A stretch of DNA of 64,000 bases, taken from PWQG01 sp040882255. GTDB lineage: Bacteria > Pseudomonadota > Gammaproteobacteria > Pseudomonadales > Pseudohongiellaceae. This document shows positions 25,630-33,535 of this stretch, one piece after another. Every line of letters starts with the position of its first letter. The first letter of the stretch is position 1. The stretch covers positions 90,690 through 154,689 of the forward strand of contig JBBEBP010000008.1 in assembly GCA_040882255.1 (NCBI GenBank), read 5' to 3'. The translations under genes and the position numbers were made by a program. The notes beneath the pieces were generated by a model. The model did not search any database and was not told the origin of the DNA. It worked only from the letters and a program-made list of their open reading frames with translations.

Positions 25630-27048
25630 ATGCATACTGAGCATAGAGAATGCAGGAAGCATGGAAGGCTGCGTGGCTCGCGCAACGCACCGGATTCCAC
25701 AACAAACCCGATTGCCGTTCTGGCAGTCGTCGTGATCACCGCTTTACTGTCCGTTGTCGTCCAGGCACAGAACGCTTCCGACGGCATGGATACGGTCACC
25801 TACCACGAAGATGTCCAGCAGATCGTCAATGACAACTGCGTCGTCTGTCATCGCGAGGGCGGAATCGCGCCCATGGCGCTGGATACCTACGAGCTGGTCA
25901 GTGGCTTCGCCCCGCTGATCCGCGAGAAGGTGGTCAACGAGGAGATGCCACCCTATGCCTACGACCGCGATATTGGCATCCAGGCGCTGGACGAGGACTG
26001 GCGCCTGAGTATGGAGCAGATCGACAGGATTGCTACCTGGGTGGACCAGGGGGCGCCGCGTGGCAACCCCGACAATGCGCCGCCGGCACCGGATCTGCAG
26101 GATCCGAATGAATGGACGTTCTCGGATCGCTACGGGCAGCCGGACCTGGTCGTGGAATCCACGCCCATTGATGTGCCTGCCGGTGGCAATGACATGTGGC
26201 ATCGCCCGCAGGTGGCGACCGGGCTGGAGCAGGAACGCTGTATCCGGGCTGTCCAGGTGAAACCGGCCGGAAATGCCAAGGCTGTTGTTCATCATGCCAA
26301 TTCCCGGTTCCTGGTTCGCGATGACGAGGGTGAAATGCAGTCGGCCGACCGTCTGACCGAGTATGCCATGGGCAAGGTCGGCGAGGTGATCCCCGATGGT
26401 GTGTGCCGCCGGGCGCCGGCCGATTCCTACGTGGGCTGGGACATCCATCTCTATCCGGGTGGTCTGGGCCGCATGGCACCCGGGGATGTGGTGGAAGACA
26501 ATGTCGTGGAAATCGGCATCTGGTTCCACCCGGAGGATTACGAGCCACGTTACGAGCAGGATCTGGCTCTCTACGGCGTCGATCAGGGAGAGATGGTGTT
26601 GCCGCCGCATGGCGTGACCATGCAGCAGGATTTCCACAGTTTCGATCATCCGGTGCGGATCGACAGCTTCCAGCCGCATGGCCACCTGCGAATGGTGGCG
26701 GCATCACTGGAAGTGTTCTACCCGGAAACCGGCGAGCTGGAAACCATCAGCATGATCTCCAACTGGAGTGCCCAGTGGCACCACAGCCACATCTACGACG
26801 TGGATTCAGCGCCACTGATTCCCGAGGGCGCGGTGATGATCATCAAGCAGTGGTATGACAACACGGCCGGGAACCCCAACAACCCCGATCCCGATCAGTG
26901 GGTGGACTGGGGCAGCCGCACTGCTGACGAGATGGATCATGCCTGGATCGCCGTGACACATCTTGATGAAGAGGGATATCAGGAACTGCTGGCGGAACGC
27001 GAGCAGGAAGAGGAATCATCCGGCCCGTCAGTGGCTTCCGCGCAATAA
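25630..27048 (+). CDS. Exported cytochrome c / PHM-type copper monooxygenase fusion protein
   Basis: The 472-aa protein has an N-terminal export signal (hydrophobic about 27-46, ending VQAQ). The haem c site CVVCH (70-74) is in a small cytochrome-like domain (about 55-145). The C-terminal domain (about 165-445) resembles peptidylglycine monooxygenase. All six copper ligands of that fold can be placed: His221-His222 and His273 for CuA (VVHHANSR, DIHLYPG), and His350, His352 and Met435 for CuB (QPHGHLRMV, TADEMDHAW). Substrate is unknown. The start at 25630 has GGGGGAGG 9 bases upstream. An ATG at 25624 is too close to it. The next gene begins 16 bases after the stop. Confidence 0.82.
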   Translation: MHTEHRECRKHGRLRGSRNAPDSTTNPIAVLAVVVITALLSVVVQAQNASDGMDTVTYHEDVQQIVNDNCVVCHREGGIAPMALDTYELVSGFAPLIREKVVNEEMPPYAYDRDIGIQALDEDWRLSMEQIDRIATWVDQGAPRGNPDNAPPAPDLQDPNEWTFSDRYGQPDLVVESTPIDVPAGGNDMWHRPQVATGLEQERCIRAVQVKPAGNAKAVVHHANSRFLVRDDEGEMQSADRLTEYAMGKVGEVIPDGVCRRAPADSYVGWDIHLYPGGLGRMAPGDVVEDNVVEIGIWFHPEDYEPRYEQDLALYGVDQGEMVLPPHGVTMQQDFHSFDHPVRIDSFQPHGHLRMVAASLEVFYPETGELETISMISNWSAQWHHSHIYDVDSAPLIPEGAVMIIKQWYDNTAGNPNNPDPDQWVDWGSRTADEMDHAWIAVTHLDEEGYQELLAEREQEEESSGPSVASAQ

Positions 27049-27064
27049 TAGCAAGGAGTACATC

Positions 27065-27982
27065 ATGCCGTATCATTCAGTGATGCGCCGGGTGCTGTGG
27101 GCAGTGGCAGGGTTGATGATGGCCCTGCCGCTGGCCGGCGCCGCCCAGGAGCAGATTCAGCAGTATTCCTATCTGTATCCACAGCAGCCCATGCCTGATG
27201 AAGGGCTACCTGTCTCGCCCTTTTTTGAGGGCTGGTACGACAATGGAGATGGTACCGTCACCTTTTCGTTCGGTTATCTGAATCGCAACAAGACGACGGT
27301 GCGGCATATTCGCCATGGCGAGAGCAACCTGATCGAGAATTCCGATTTCCAGGGAGTCCAGCCGACGGTGTTCCATCCGGGACGCCAGCGGGGGGTGTTT
27401 GCGGTGACCGTACCTGCTGACAGTCGGGCAGAAGATGTCTGGTGGAATATCATTGATGAAGAGACCGGTGAAGTGCACAAGGTTCCGGGACGCGGTACCG
27501 TGTCAGCCTATGAACTGGACTGGAACCCGCGCCCCCACGGCAGCCTGCCACCGCTGCTGTGGTTCGAGTCGGAGAGCAGCGCTGACCGGGGTCCGGAAGG
27601 GGTGACTGCACCCGCCAACGTCACGACCGATGTGGGACAACCGGTGACTCTGTCAGTGAAGGTGCGGGATGATTCTCCACGTGATCCCGAGGATGAGCGC
27701 TTTGATGACACCATTCCCGTGCGGGTAGTCTGGTCGTTGTTCGACGGCGATCCGGAGGCGCTGAGCTTCTGGCGTCACGAGGCGCATATGAACTCGGGTG
27801 ATGACCCCAGGGTCGTACAGTTGCCCGAGGCGTATGGCGTGGCCCGGGTCGATGTCACCTTTTCACGACCCGGCACCTATCTGTTCCGTGCCCAGGCCGA
27901 CAACTTTGCCGGTCCGGACAGCTCGTCCAATGACCAGTGTTGTTGGAGCAACGCCTATCAGCGGGTGGTTGTGGATGAATGA
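27065..27982 (+). CDS. Secreted protein of unknown function, partner of the copper monooxygenase fusion
   Basis: The 305-aa protein has a signal peptide (about 1-28, ending AGAAQ). Two regions look beta-rich. The N-terminal one (about 55-150) has FFEGWYDNGDGTVTFSFGYLNRN and QPTVFHPGRQRGVFAVTVP. The C-terminal one (about 180-305) looks immunoglobulin-like (ANVTTDVGQPVTLSVKVRDD, RVDVTFSRPGTYLFRAQADN). It ends in a Cys-Cys-containing segment (NDQCCWSNAYQRVVV). I do not recognise a named family. AAGGAG precedes the ATG, and spacing to the upstream gene indicates co-transcription and a shared periplasmic process. Confidence 0.8.
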   Translation: MPYHSVMRRVLWAVAGLMMALPLAGAAQEQIQQYSYLYPQQPMPDEGLPVSPFFEGWYDNGDGTVTFSFGYLNRNKTTVRHIRHGESNLIENSDFQGVQPTVFHPGRQRGVFAVTVPADSRAEDVWWNIIDEETGEVHKVPGRGTVSAYELDWNPRPHGSLPPLLWFESESSADRGPEGVTAPANVTTDVGQPVTLSVKVRDDSPRDPEDERFDDTIPVRVVWSLFDGDPEALSFWRHEAHMNSGDDPRVVQLPEAYGVARVDVTFSRPGTYLFRAQADNFAGPDSSSNDQCCWSNAYQRVVVDE

Positions 27983-28015
27983 TGGCGCCGTATTAACAGA
28001 GGCTCCTTAATTCTG

Positions 28016-28261
28016 TTGCACTGCACAGAATCGTGCTATAGTGCCGCCCGAGCCTGTGAGTCCGGCCTTGTGCCGGGCTCCGGGGGCGTCATCCTTAATT
28101 GATCATCCCTCCTGAACTATCCCTCTCGAGCTGCAATTACTGAATGCCGCATCATGTCCGCCGCCTTCGGCGCGGACGCTAACACTTCGCAATGGACCGA
28201 CTGCCTCTATACTGGAGACAGTATCGCTGTGTTGCGACACTTTTGTATTGACAGGATAAAC
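28016..28261 (+). promoter_or_regulatory. Promoter and long structured leader of rhlE
   Basis: A possible promoter (TTGCAC at 28016, TATAGT at 28037, 15-base spacer) is followed by a leader of about 210 bases with no gene. The leader contains two hairpins: 28050-28080 (GAGCC and CCGGC arms nested with GCCGG and GGCTC) and 28156-28177 (GTCCG-C-CGCC with GGCGCGGAC, loop TTC). Neither is followed by a T-run. Leaders of this kind often control RNA-helicase genes, but no such mechanism is shown here. Confidence 0.4.
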
Positions 28262-29614
28262 ATGAATTTTAATGATCTGGGTCTCCATGAGTCCCTGCTG
28301 AAAGCCGTACAGGAACAGAACTACACGACACCCACACCCATCCAGGCGCAGGCCATTCCGGCCGTCATGCGGGGTAGCGACATGCTCGCTTCCGCCCAGA
28401 CCGGCACTGGCAAGACCGCTGGATTCACACTTCCGTTGTTGCACCGCCTGGTGGATCGTCCGCGTGCAGAAAGCACTCGTCCCCTGGCCCTTGTGCTGAC
28501 GCCTACCCGGGAACTGGCGGCGCAGGTGCATGACAGCATACAGACCTATGGGCGACATCTGCCGCTGCGCTCCGCCGTGGTATTCGGTGGCGTCAAAATC
28601 AATCCGCAAATCACGGCGCTACGCCGGGGTGTGGACATTCTGGTGGCCACGCCCGGCCGGTTGCTGGACCTGCACCAGCAGAATGCCGTCCGACTGGACC
28701 GCATCGAGATCCTGGTGCTGGACGAGGCCGACCGCATGCTGGATATGGGGTTCATCAACGATATCCGTCGTGTGCTCGGCCTGCTGCCGAAGAAGCGTCA
28801 GAACCTGATGTTCTCGGCGACGTATTCACCCGATATCCAGAAACTGGCCAAGGGACTTCTGAACAATCCGGTGGAAGTGAACGTGGCTCCGGTCAGTACA
28901 GCCGCTGAGCGTGTGGTCCAGACACTGCACCCGGTAGACAAGGGCCGCAAGGCCGAGCTGCTCAGCCACCTGATCCGCGATCAGGGCTGGTACCAGGCGC
29001 TGGTATTCAGCCGCACCAAGCACGGTGCCAACAAACTGGTGAAGCAGCTGGACCGGGACGGCATCCAGGCCGGAGCAATCCATGGCAACAAAAGCCAGGC
29101 ACAACGCACCAAAGTGCTGGATCAGTTCAAGCGCGGCAAACTGCAGATTCTCGTGGCCACGGACATCGCGGCCCGGGGCATCGATATCGACCAGCTGCCG
29201 CAAGTGGTCAATTTTGATCTGCCCGATGTGCCGGAAGACTATGTGCATCGAATCGGCCGGACCGCCCGCGCGGGCGCTGAAGGACAGGCGGTATCGCTGG
29301 TCAGTGCGGGCGAAAGCAAGCAGCTGAAAGCCATCGAACGCTTGCTGAAGAAACGCATTGAACGCATCGCGGTTGCCGGGTTCGATCCGAGGGATGACCT
29401 GGACAACCCGCCCCGGGAAGAGCGGAAGCCGGCACCAGGCCGGCCTGCCTCCCGGCCGGGCAATGGTCGCCGTGGACCGCAGCGTGCCACGGGCGAGGAC
29501 CGCTCCGGTGGTCGTGGCCGAAACAGCCGCCGTGGCAGCGGCCAGAATGCCAGTGGCAGCGATCGACCGGCACGCAGATCCGGCAGCGGTGCTCGCGTGG
29601 TGGCAAGCAGGTAG
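28262..29614 (+). CDS. rhlE: DEAD-box ATP-dependent RNA helicase RhlE
   Basis: The 450-aa protein contains the full set of helicase motifs: Q motif (F...GLHESLLKAVQEQNYTTPTPIQAQAIP), motif I AQTGTGKT, Ia PTRELAAQ, II DEAD, III SAT, V ATDIAARGID and VI HRIGRTARAG. The core is about 380 aa. The last 70 residues are basic and Arg/Gly-rich (NGRRGPQRA, GGRGRNSRRGSG), the RNA-binding tail typical of RhlE. The ATG at 28262 gives the conserved MNFNDLGL start. An in-frame ATG at 28154 lies in a hairpin and is rejected. It is followed by its own terminator. Confidence 0.95.
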   Translation: MNFNDLGLHESLLKAVQEQNYTTPTPIQAQAIPAVMRGSDMLASAQTGTGKTAGFTLPLLHRLVDRPRAESTRPLALVLTPTRELAAQVHDSIQTYGRHLPLRSAVVFGGVKINPQITALRRGVDILVATPGRLLDLHQQNAVRLDRIEILVLDEADRMLDMGFINDIRRVLGLLPKKRQNLMFSATYSPDIQKLAKGLLNNPVEVNVAPVSTAAERVVQTLHPVDKGRKAELLSHLIRDQGWYQALVFSRTKHGANKLVKQLDRDGIQAGAIHGNKSQAQRTKVLDQFKRGKLQILVATDIAARGIDIDQLPQVVNFDLPDVPEDYVHRIGRTARAGAEGQAVSLVSAGESKQLKAIERLLKKRIERIAVAGFDPRDDLDNPPREERKPAPGRPASRPGNGRRGPQRATGEDRSGGRGRNSRRGSGQNASGSDRPARRSGSGARVVASR

Positions 29615-29663
29615 TCAATGAACGTTGCGCCTGGTTTTCGATCTTGCCGGTAAATGATGGCAT

Positions 29664-29686
29664 ACTGACCCGTAGCGGTCAGTTTT
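29664..29686 (+). terminator. Terminator after rhlE
   Basis: A 7-bp stem (ACTGACC with GGTCAGT) has the loop CGTAGC and ends in TTTT. It lies 26 bases before the start of the alanine carrier gene, separating the two transcripts. Confidence 0.6.
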
Positions 29687-29711
29687 CGCCCATCAGCCCG
29701 GGAACAACAAT

Positions 29712-31226
29712 ATGGAAAACCTGGTCACCTCGGTAAACAATATCGTCTGGAGTTCGGCGTTGGTGGCACTGTGCCTCGGCGCCGGGCTTTTCTACTCCAT
29801 CCTCACCCGATTCGCCCAGCTTCGCCATTTTCGTGAGATGTGGCGGCTGCTGTTCAGTGGCAATGAATCGAAACAGGGTATTTCGTCCTTCCAGGCCCTG
29901 GCCGTTTCACTGTCTGGCCGGGTCGGTGTGGGTAATATTGCCGGAGTGGCCGCCGCCATCGGTTTTGGCGGGCCGGGTGCCATTTTCTGGATGTGGACGG
30001 TGGCCTTTCTCGGTGCGAGCACGGCCTACGCCGAATCCACGCTGGGGCAACTCTACAAGGTGGAAGAGGACGGACAGTACCGGGGCGGGCCTGCCTACTA
30101 TTTCGAGCGATGCCTGGGGCAGCGCTGGCTCGCCGTGTTGTTCGCATTGTCAGCGATCGTGGCCTGCGGCGTGTTCCTGCCGGGTGTCCAGGCGAATGCG
30201 GTGGGTAATGCCGTGACCCAGGTGTTCGGGGATGGCGCTACCGTTGTGACCAGCTACGGTGAGGTGGCCTCGAACAAGCTGGTCGCGCTGGCGATCATAT
30301 TGATGGTGCTGGCGTTCATCATTTTCGGTGGTATCAAGCGCATTGCCCACTTTACGCAGATCGTAGTGCCGTTCATGGCTCTGGGTTATATCGTCATGGC
30401 CCTCATCATTGTGTTTATCAACCTGGATCAGTTGCCGGGTGTCATAGCGCTGATTTTTGGTGACGCGTTTACCGCACAGGCCGGGTTCGGCGCCGCCATT
30501 GGTTGGGGTGTCCGCCGGGGCATCTATTCAAACGAGGCCGGGCAGGGCAGTGGACCCCATGCGGCCGCTGCCGCCGAGGTGGACCATCCGGCACAACAGG
30601 GCCTGGTTCAGGCTTTCTCGGTGTATGTGGATACGCTGTTTGTCTGTTCCGCCACGGCTTTCATGATACTGATCACCCAGCAGTACAATATTCAGGGTAC
30701 ACTGGAGGCGGGGCAGTTCATTGTGCAGAACGTACCGGGTGATACCGAAATTGCCTCGGCAGCGTTCACGCAGTATGCCCTGTTCAGCGTGTTTGGCGAT
30801 TTCGGACCCGCGTTCGTCGGTATCGCGTTGTTCTTTTTCGCGTTCACAACGATCCTGGCCTATTACTATATCGCTGAAACCAACGTGGCCTACCTGAATC
30901 GCTACTTCCGCGCCCGTATTCCGCTGGTGATGGTAAAGCTGTTGATCATGTTCATGGTGACGTACGGCATGGTGAACACTGCCGGATATATCTGGATGAT
31001 TGGTGACATCGGTGTGGGGCTGATGGCGTGGATCAACATAGTCGGCATCCTGGCCATCTTCTTCGTCCATAAACCCGCCATGCTCTGCCTGCGCGATTAC
31101 GAGAGGCAATTGAAATCCGGGAAGCCGATCCGCTTTGATCCGGAAGCGTTGGGCCTGCACAACGCCACATTCTGGAAAGATCGATTGGAAAGACAAAAGG
31201 AACAGGAAAAACAGCAAGATGCTTAG
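29712..31226 (+). CDS. Sodium:alanine symporter family protein (AGCS)
   Basis: The 504-aa transporter has about ten to eleven membrane helices and imports alanine or glycine with sodium. Family landmarks are FQALAVSLSGRVGVGNIAGVAAAIGFGGPGAIFWMW near the N-terminus, YRGGPAYYFE, WGVRRGIYSNEAGQGSGPHAAAAAEVDHPAQQGLVQAF in the centre, and FAFTTILAYYYIAE. The last 8 bases overlap the start of corA, so the two genes are probably translated from one transcript, although a functional link between alanine and magnesium uptake is not known to me. Confidence 0.93.
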   Translation: MENLVTSVNNIVWSSALVALCLGAGLFYSILTRFAQLRHFREMWRLLFSGNESKQGISSFQALAVSLSGRVGVGNIAGVAAAIGFGGPGAIFWMWTVAFLGASTAYAESTLGQLYKVEEDGQYRGGPAYYFERCLGQRWLAVLFALSAIVACGVFLPGVQANAVGNAVTQVFGDGATVVTSYGEVASNKLVALAIILMVLAFIIFGGIKRIAHFTQIVVPFMALGYIVMALIIVFINLDQLPGVIALIFGDAFTAQAGFGAAIGWGVRRGIYSNEAGQGSGPHAAAAAEVDHPAQQGLVQAFSVYVDTLFVCSATAFMILITQQYNIQGTLEAGQFIVQNVPGDTEIASAAFTQYALFSVFGDFGPAFVGIALFFFAFTTILAYYYIAETNVAYLNRYFRARIPLVMVKLLIMFMVTYGMVNTAGYIWMIGDIGVGLMAWINIVGILAIFFVHKPAMLCLRDYERQLKSGKPIRFDPEALGLHNATFWKDRLERQKEQEKQQDA

Positions 31227-32172
31227 ATTGTTCAGAATTGATGATGGATTGATCCGCGAGATGGATGTGGCGCAGGAAGACCTGCACCATAATCTGGCGG
31301 AGGCGGACTGGGTGGATGTTACCGAGCCCGATGATCGGGAGCGCGAATTGCTGCAGGGTCTGCTTCATACCGACGTGCCCGAGTTCGAGGATGTGGAAGA
31401 GATCGAGGCGTCGGCGCGTTGTTTTGTGGACCAGGCCGGTATCCACGTGCATTCATTGTTCGTGGTGCAGAGCGAAGGGCGTCATAATGGTGTGTCGGTA
31501 GCCTGCATTCTGCAACCCAATCGCCTGATCACTATCCGGGATGAAGAATTGGCCGATTTCCGTCTGCTTCGTATGCGCGCACGCCGGGGACAGGTGGAAG
31601 CGAGGTCTCCGGCCGAGTTACTGGTCACACTGATGGAACAGAAGGTGGAGAACCATGCCGATACACTGGAGGATCTGCACAGGCAACTGGAAGCCGTCAG
31701 CTATCTGGTGCTGGAGGACAACGATGCAGAGCTTGAGGATGCTATCGACAAACTGGCCAGGCTGGAAGACAGTAACGGAAAGGTCCGCCTTTGCCTGATG
31801 GATACCCAGAGAGACATCTCGTTTCTGCTGAGACACCTGCGGCGCATGCATGAGCTGGGCGAGACGTTGCGTGAGATCATGAGAGACGTTGAAGTGCTGA
31901 TGTCCCATACAACGTTTCTGTTCGACAAGATCAACTTCCTGATGGATTCCACCCAGGGCTTCATCAATATTGAACAGAATCAGATCATCAAAATCTTCTC
32001 GATTGCCGCTGTCGTGTTCCTGCCTCCGACACTGGTGGCGAGCATCTATGGCATGAATTTCGAGATGATGCCCGAGCTGGACTGGATGCTGGGGTATCCC
32101 TTCGCGATCGGGTTGATGGTGATGGCCGGCATCGCACCTTATCTCTATTTCAAGAGTAAAGGCTGGTTGTAA
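31219..32172 (+). CDS. corA: Magnesium/cobalt transporter CorA
   Basis: The 317-aa protein (E. coli CorA is 316) has a long N-terminal cytoplasmic funnel domain (IEASARCFVD, EDSNGKVRLCLMDTQRDISFLLR) and two C-terminal membrane helices. The selectivity loop between the helices is YGMNFEMMPEL, containing the essential GMN. The end, YLYFKSKGWL, also matches E. coli. The ATG at 31219 gives MLRLFRIDDGLI and overlaps the stop of the alanine carrier gene in another frame. AGGAAAAACAGCA serves as a weak ribosome-binding region. Confidence 0.95.
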   Translation: MLRLFRIDDGLIREMDVAQEDLHHNLAEADWVDVTEPDDRERELLQGLLHTDVPEFEDVEEIEASARCFVDQAGIHVHSLFVVQSEGRHNGVSVACILQPNRLITIRDEELADFRLLRMRARRGQVEARSPAELLVTLMEQKVENHADTLEDLHRQLEAVSYLVLEDNDAELEDAIDKLARLEDSNGKVRLCLMDTQRDISFLLRHLRRMHELGETLREIMRDVEVLMSHTTFLFDKINFLMDSTQGFINIEQNQIIKIFSIAAVVFLPPTLVASIYGMNFEMMPELDWMLGYPFAIGLMVMAGIAPYLYFKSKGWL

Positions 32173-32182
32173 CCGGGAGAGT

Positions 32183-32416
32183 TCAGGCCGTGAAAGAGCC
32201 GTTTTCCCCGGCTTCTTCATAGTCCCGGATTAACCGCATGGCTGCGTCGGTATCCTCGTCGGCCACTGACACGGAGGCCAGGCCGACCGGTGCGAGATCG
32301 CCCACTGCGCCCTGCAGGTAGTGTCCTCCCACGTGTGCTTCGATACTTTCCGCTTGCAACATCCCGGCCACGATATGGGCCTCCAGAATATCGTTGGCTT
32401 TGTACACGATCTTCAT
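32183..32416 (-). CDS. DUF2007 family small protein
   Basis: The 77-aa soluble protein matches the DUF2007 pattern: it begins MKIVYKANDILEAHIVAGMLQAESIEAHVGGHYLQGAVGDL and contains SVADEDTDAAMRLIRDYE. The family is often labelled a putative signal-transducing protein related to the PII-like fold, with no established role. The ATG at 32416 has GGGGAAG upstream. A longer frame exists but overlaps the FAD gene. It is the last gene of a minus-strand series and converges on corA. Confidence 0.85.
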   Translation of the reverse strand: MKIVYKANDILEAHIVAGMLQAESIEAHVGGHYLQGAVGDLAPVGLASVSVADEDTDAAMRLIRDYEEAGENGSFTA

Positions 32417-32453
32417 GCTTCCCCGCTTGTTGGACTCTCGCCAGGTTCTTACG

Positions 32454-33431
32454 TTATAACACCGGGAGCAGGGCCCTGGCCAACCGGTCGGCACTGGTGA
32501 AGGCCGATTCCACGCTGCCGCCGACCCCTCCGTCGCCGCACAGACCCAGTTGCAGCTGCTCATCCATCCAGAAAGGGTGTTCGGCGGCCTGTTCGACCCG
32601 GGCGCAGCGCCAGCGCTTCAGTTCGATGCCGGTGACCTGCTCGGGAGCGATGTTCGTCAATTGCTCCAGTTCAGTCAGGAAGCGTTCCTTCAGCCATGGC
32701 TCGTCGGCTTCGAAGTATAGATCGGACCAGTCATTGTGCGCGTGCAGAACCAGCGAGCGTGTCGCAGGCCGGCCTTTCTTTGTGCGCTGGTCGGCCATCC
32801 AGCGGATCATCGAGTGGCGCGGTTCCACTACCTGCCAGGGGAAGGGAACTTCGACCGGAAGGCGGATGAGTGCGCACAGGCAGGGCTGCATGCGGATCTG
32901 ATCCAGCCATTCAGACGCTGCCCCATGGTCACCGAACAGCGTCCGGGACTGTGGCGCGGGCGCCGTTCCCACGACCCAGTCATAGGGGCCGTGAACCGTA
33001 CCGTTCTCTTCGCGCAGTGACCACTGACCGTTTGAGTCCTGTAGTGCGGTGACCTTCGATCCGCTCAGCACAGAGTGTCCGGCGGCGAGATACTTCGCAA
33101 GGCTGGTCATCATCGGATGCCCGATATAGTGGGGCTCGAACCAGAAACGCTTGTAGTTTCGTGAACTCCGGTCAATGCTGACCAGCTTCGGTTCCCACGA
33201 AACGACCGCGCCCGCTTCCCGGGCTGGTTGCAGAAACTTGCGGAAGCGTCGGCTACGCGCCGTAAAGAATTGCGCGCCGGTATCGAAGTGATGGTTCCCC
33301 GTCCGGCGGGTTGCCATGCGCCCACCTGGCCCCCGGGATTTTTCATGAATGACGATCTCGGCGTGATCTGACAGGCGTTGTGCCAGTGTCAGTCCACTGA
33401 TGCCGGCGCCGATGATGGCGATTCGGGGCAT
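32454..33431 (-). CDS. FAD-dependent oxidoreductase of the renalase/amine-oxidase type
   Basis: The 325-aa protein starts with a dinucleotide-binding motif (IAIIGAGISGLTLAQRL, with EKSRGPGGRMATRR after it) and has the family's FDTGAQFFTARS segment. The C-terminal FAD contact is LCGDGGVGGSVESAFTSADRLARAL. Proteins of this type are annotated as NAD(P)-binding proteins related to renalase, which oxidises aberrant NAD(P)H forms. The true substrate here is unproven. The ATG at 33431 places the motif at the N-terminus. A start at 33482 would add 17 mostly basic residues. It lies between the PQQ dehydrogenase and DUF2007 genes. Confidence 0.85.
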   Translation of the reverse strand: MPRIAIIGAGISGLTLAQRLSDHAEIVIHEKSRGPGGRMATRRTGNHHFDTGAQFFTARSRRFRKFLQPAREAGAVVSWEPKLVSIDRSSRNYKRFWFEPHYIGHPMMTSLAKYLAAGHSVLSGSKVTALQDSNGQWSLREENGTVHGPYDWVVGTAPAPQSRTLFGDHGAASEWLDQIRMQPCLCALIRLPVEVPFPWQVVEPRHSMIRWMADQRTKKGRPATRSLVLHAHNDWSDLYFEADEPWLKERFLTELEQLTNIAPEQVTGIELKRWRCARVEQAAEHPFWMDEQLQLGLCGDGGVGGSVESAFTSADRLARALLPVL

Positions 33432-33535
33432 GTCCGGATTCCTCCAGTGTCTGCCACGCCGATTTTTCATCGCCAGCTTCATCGGCGACCACCTGCGTTT
33501 TCACGCCAGGCACCTCGGCTGAAGGTTTCCGGCTG

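Noticed and set aside
32452..32460. CGTTATAAC, considered as a second Zur box near the DUF2007 gene
   Set aside because: It lacks the central spacer and the flanking ATG/CAT arms of a Zur site and overlaps the stop of the FAD enzyme gene.
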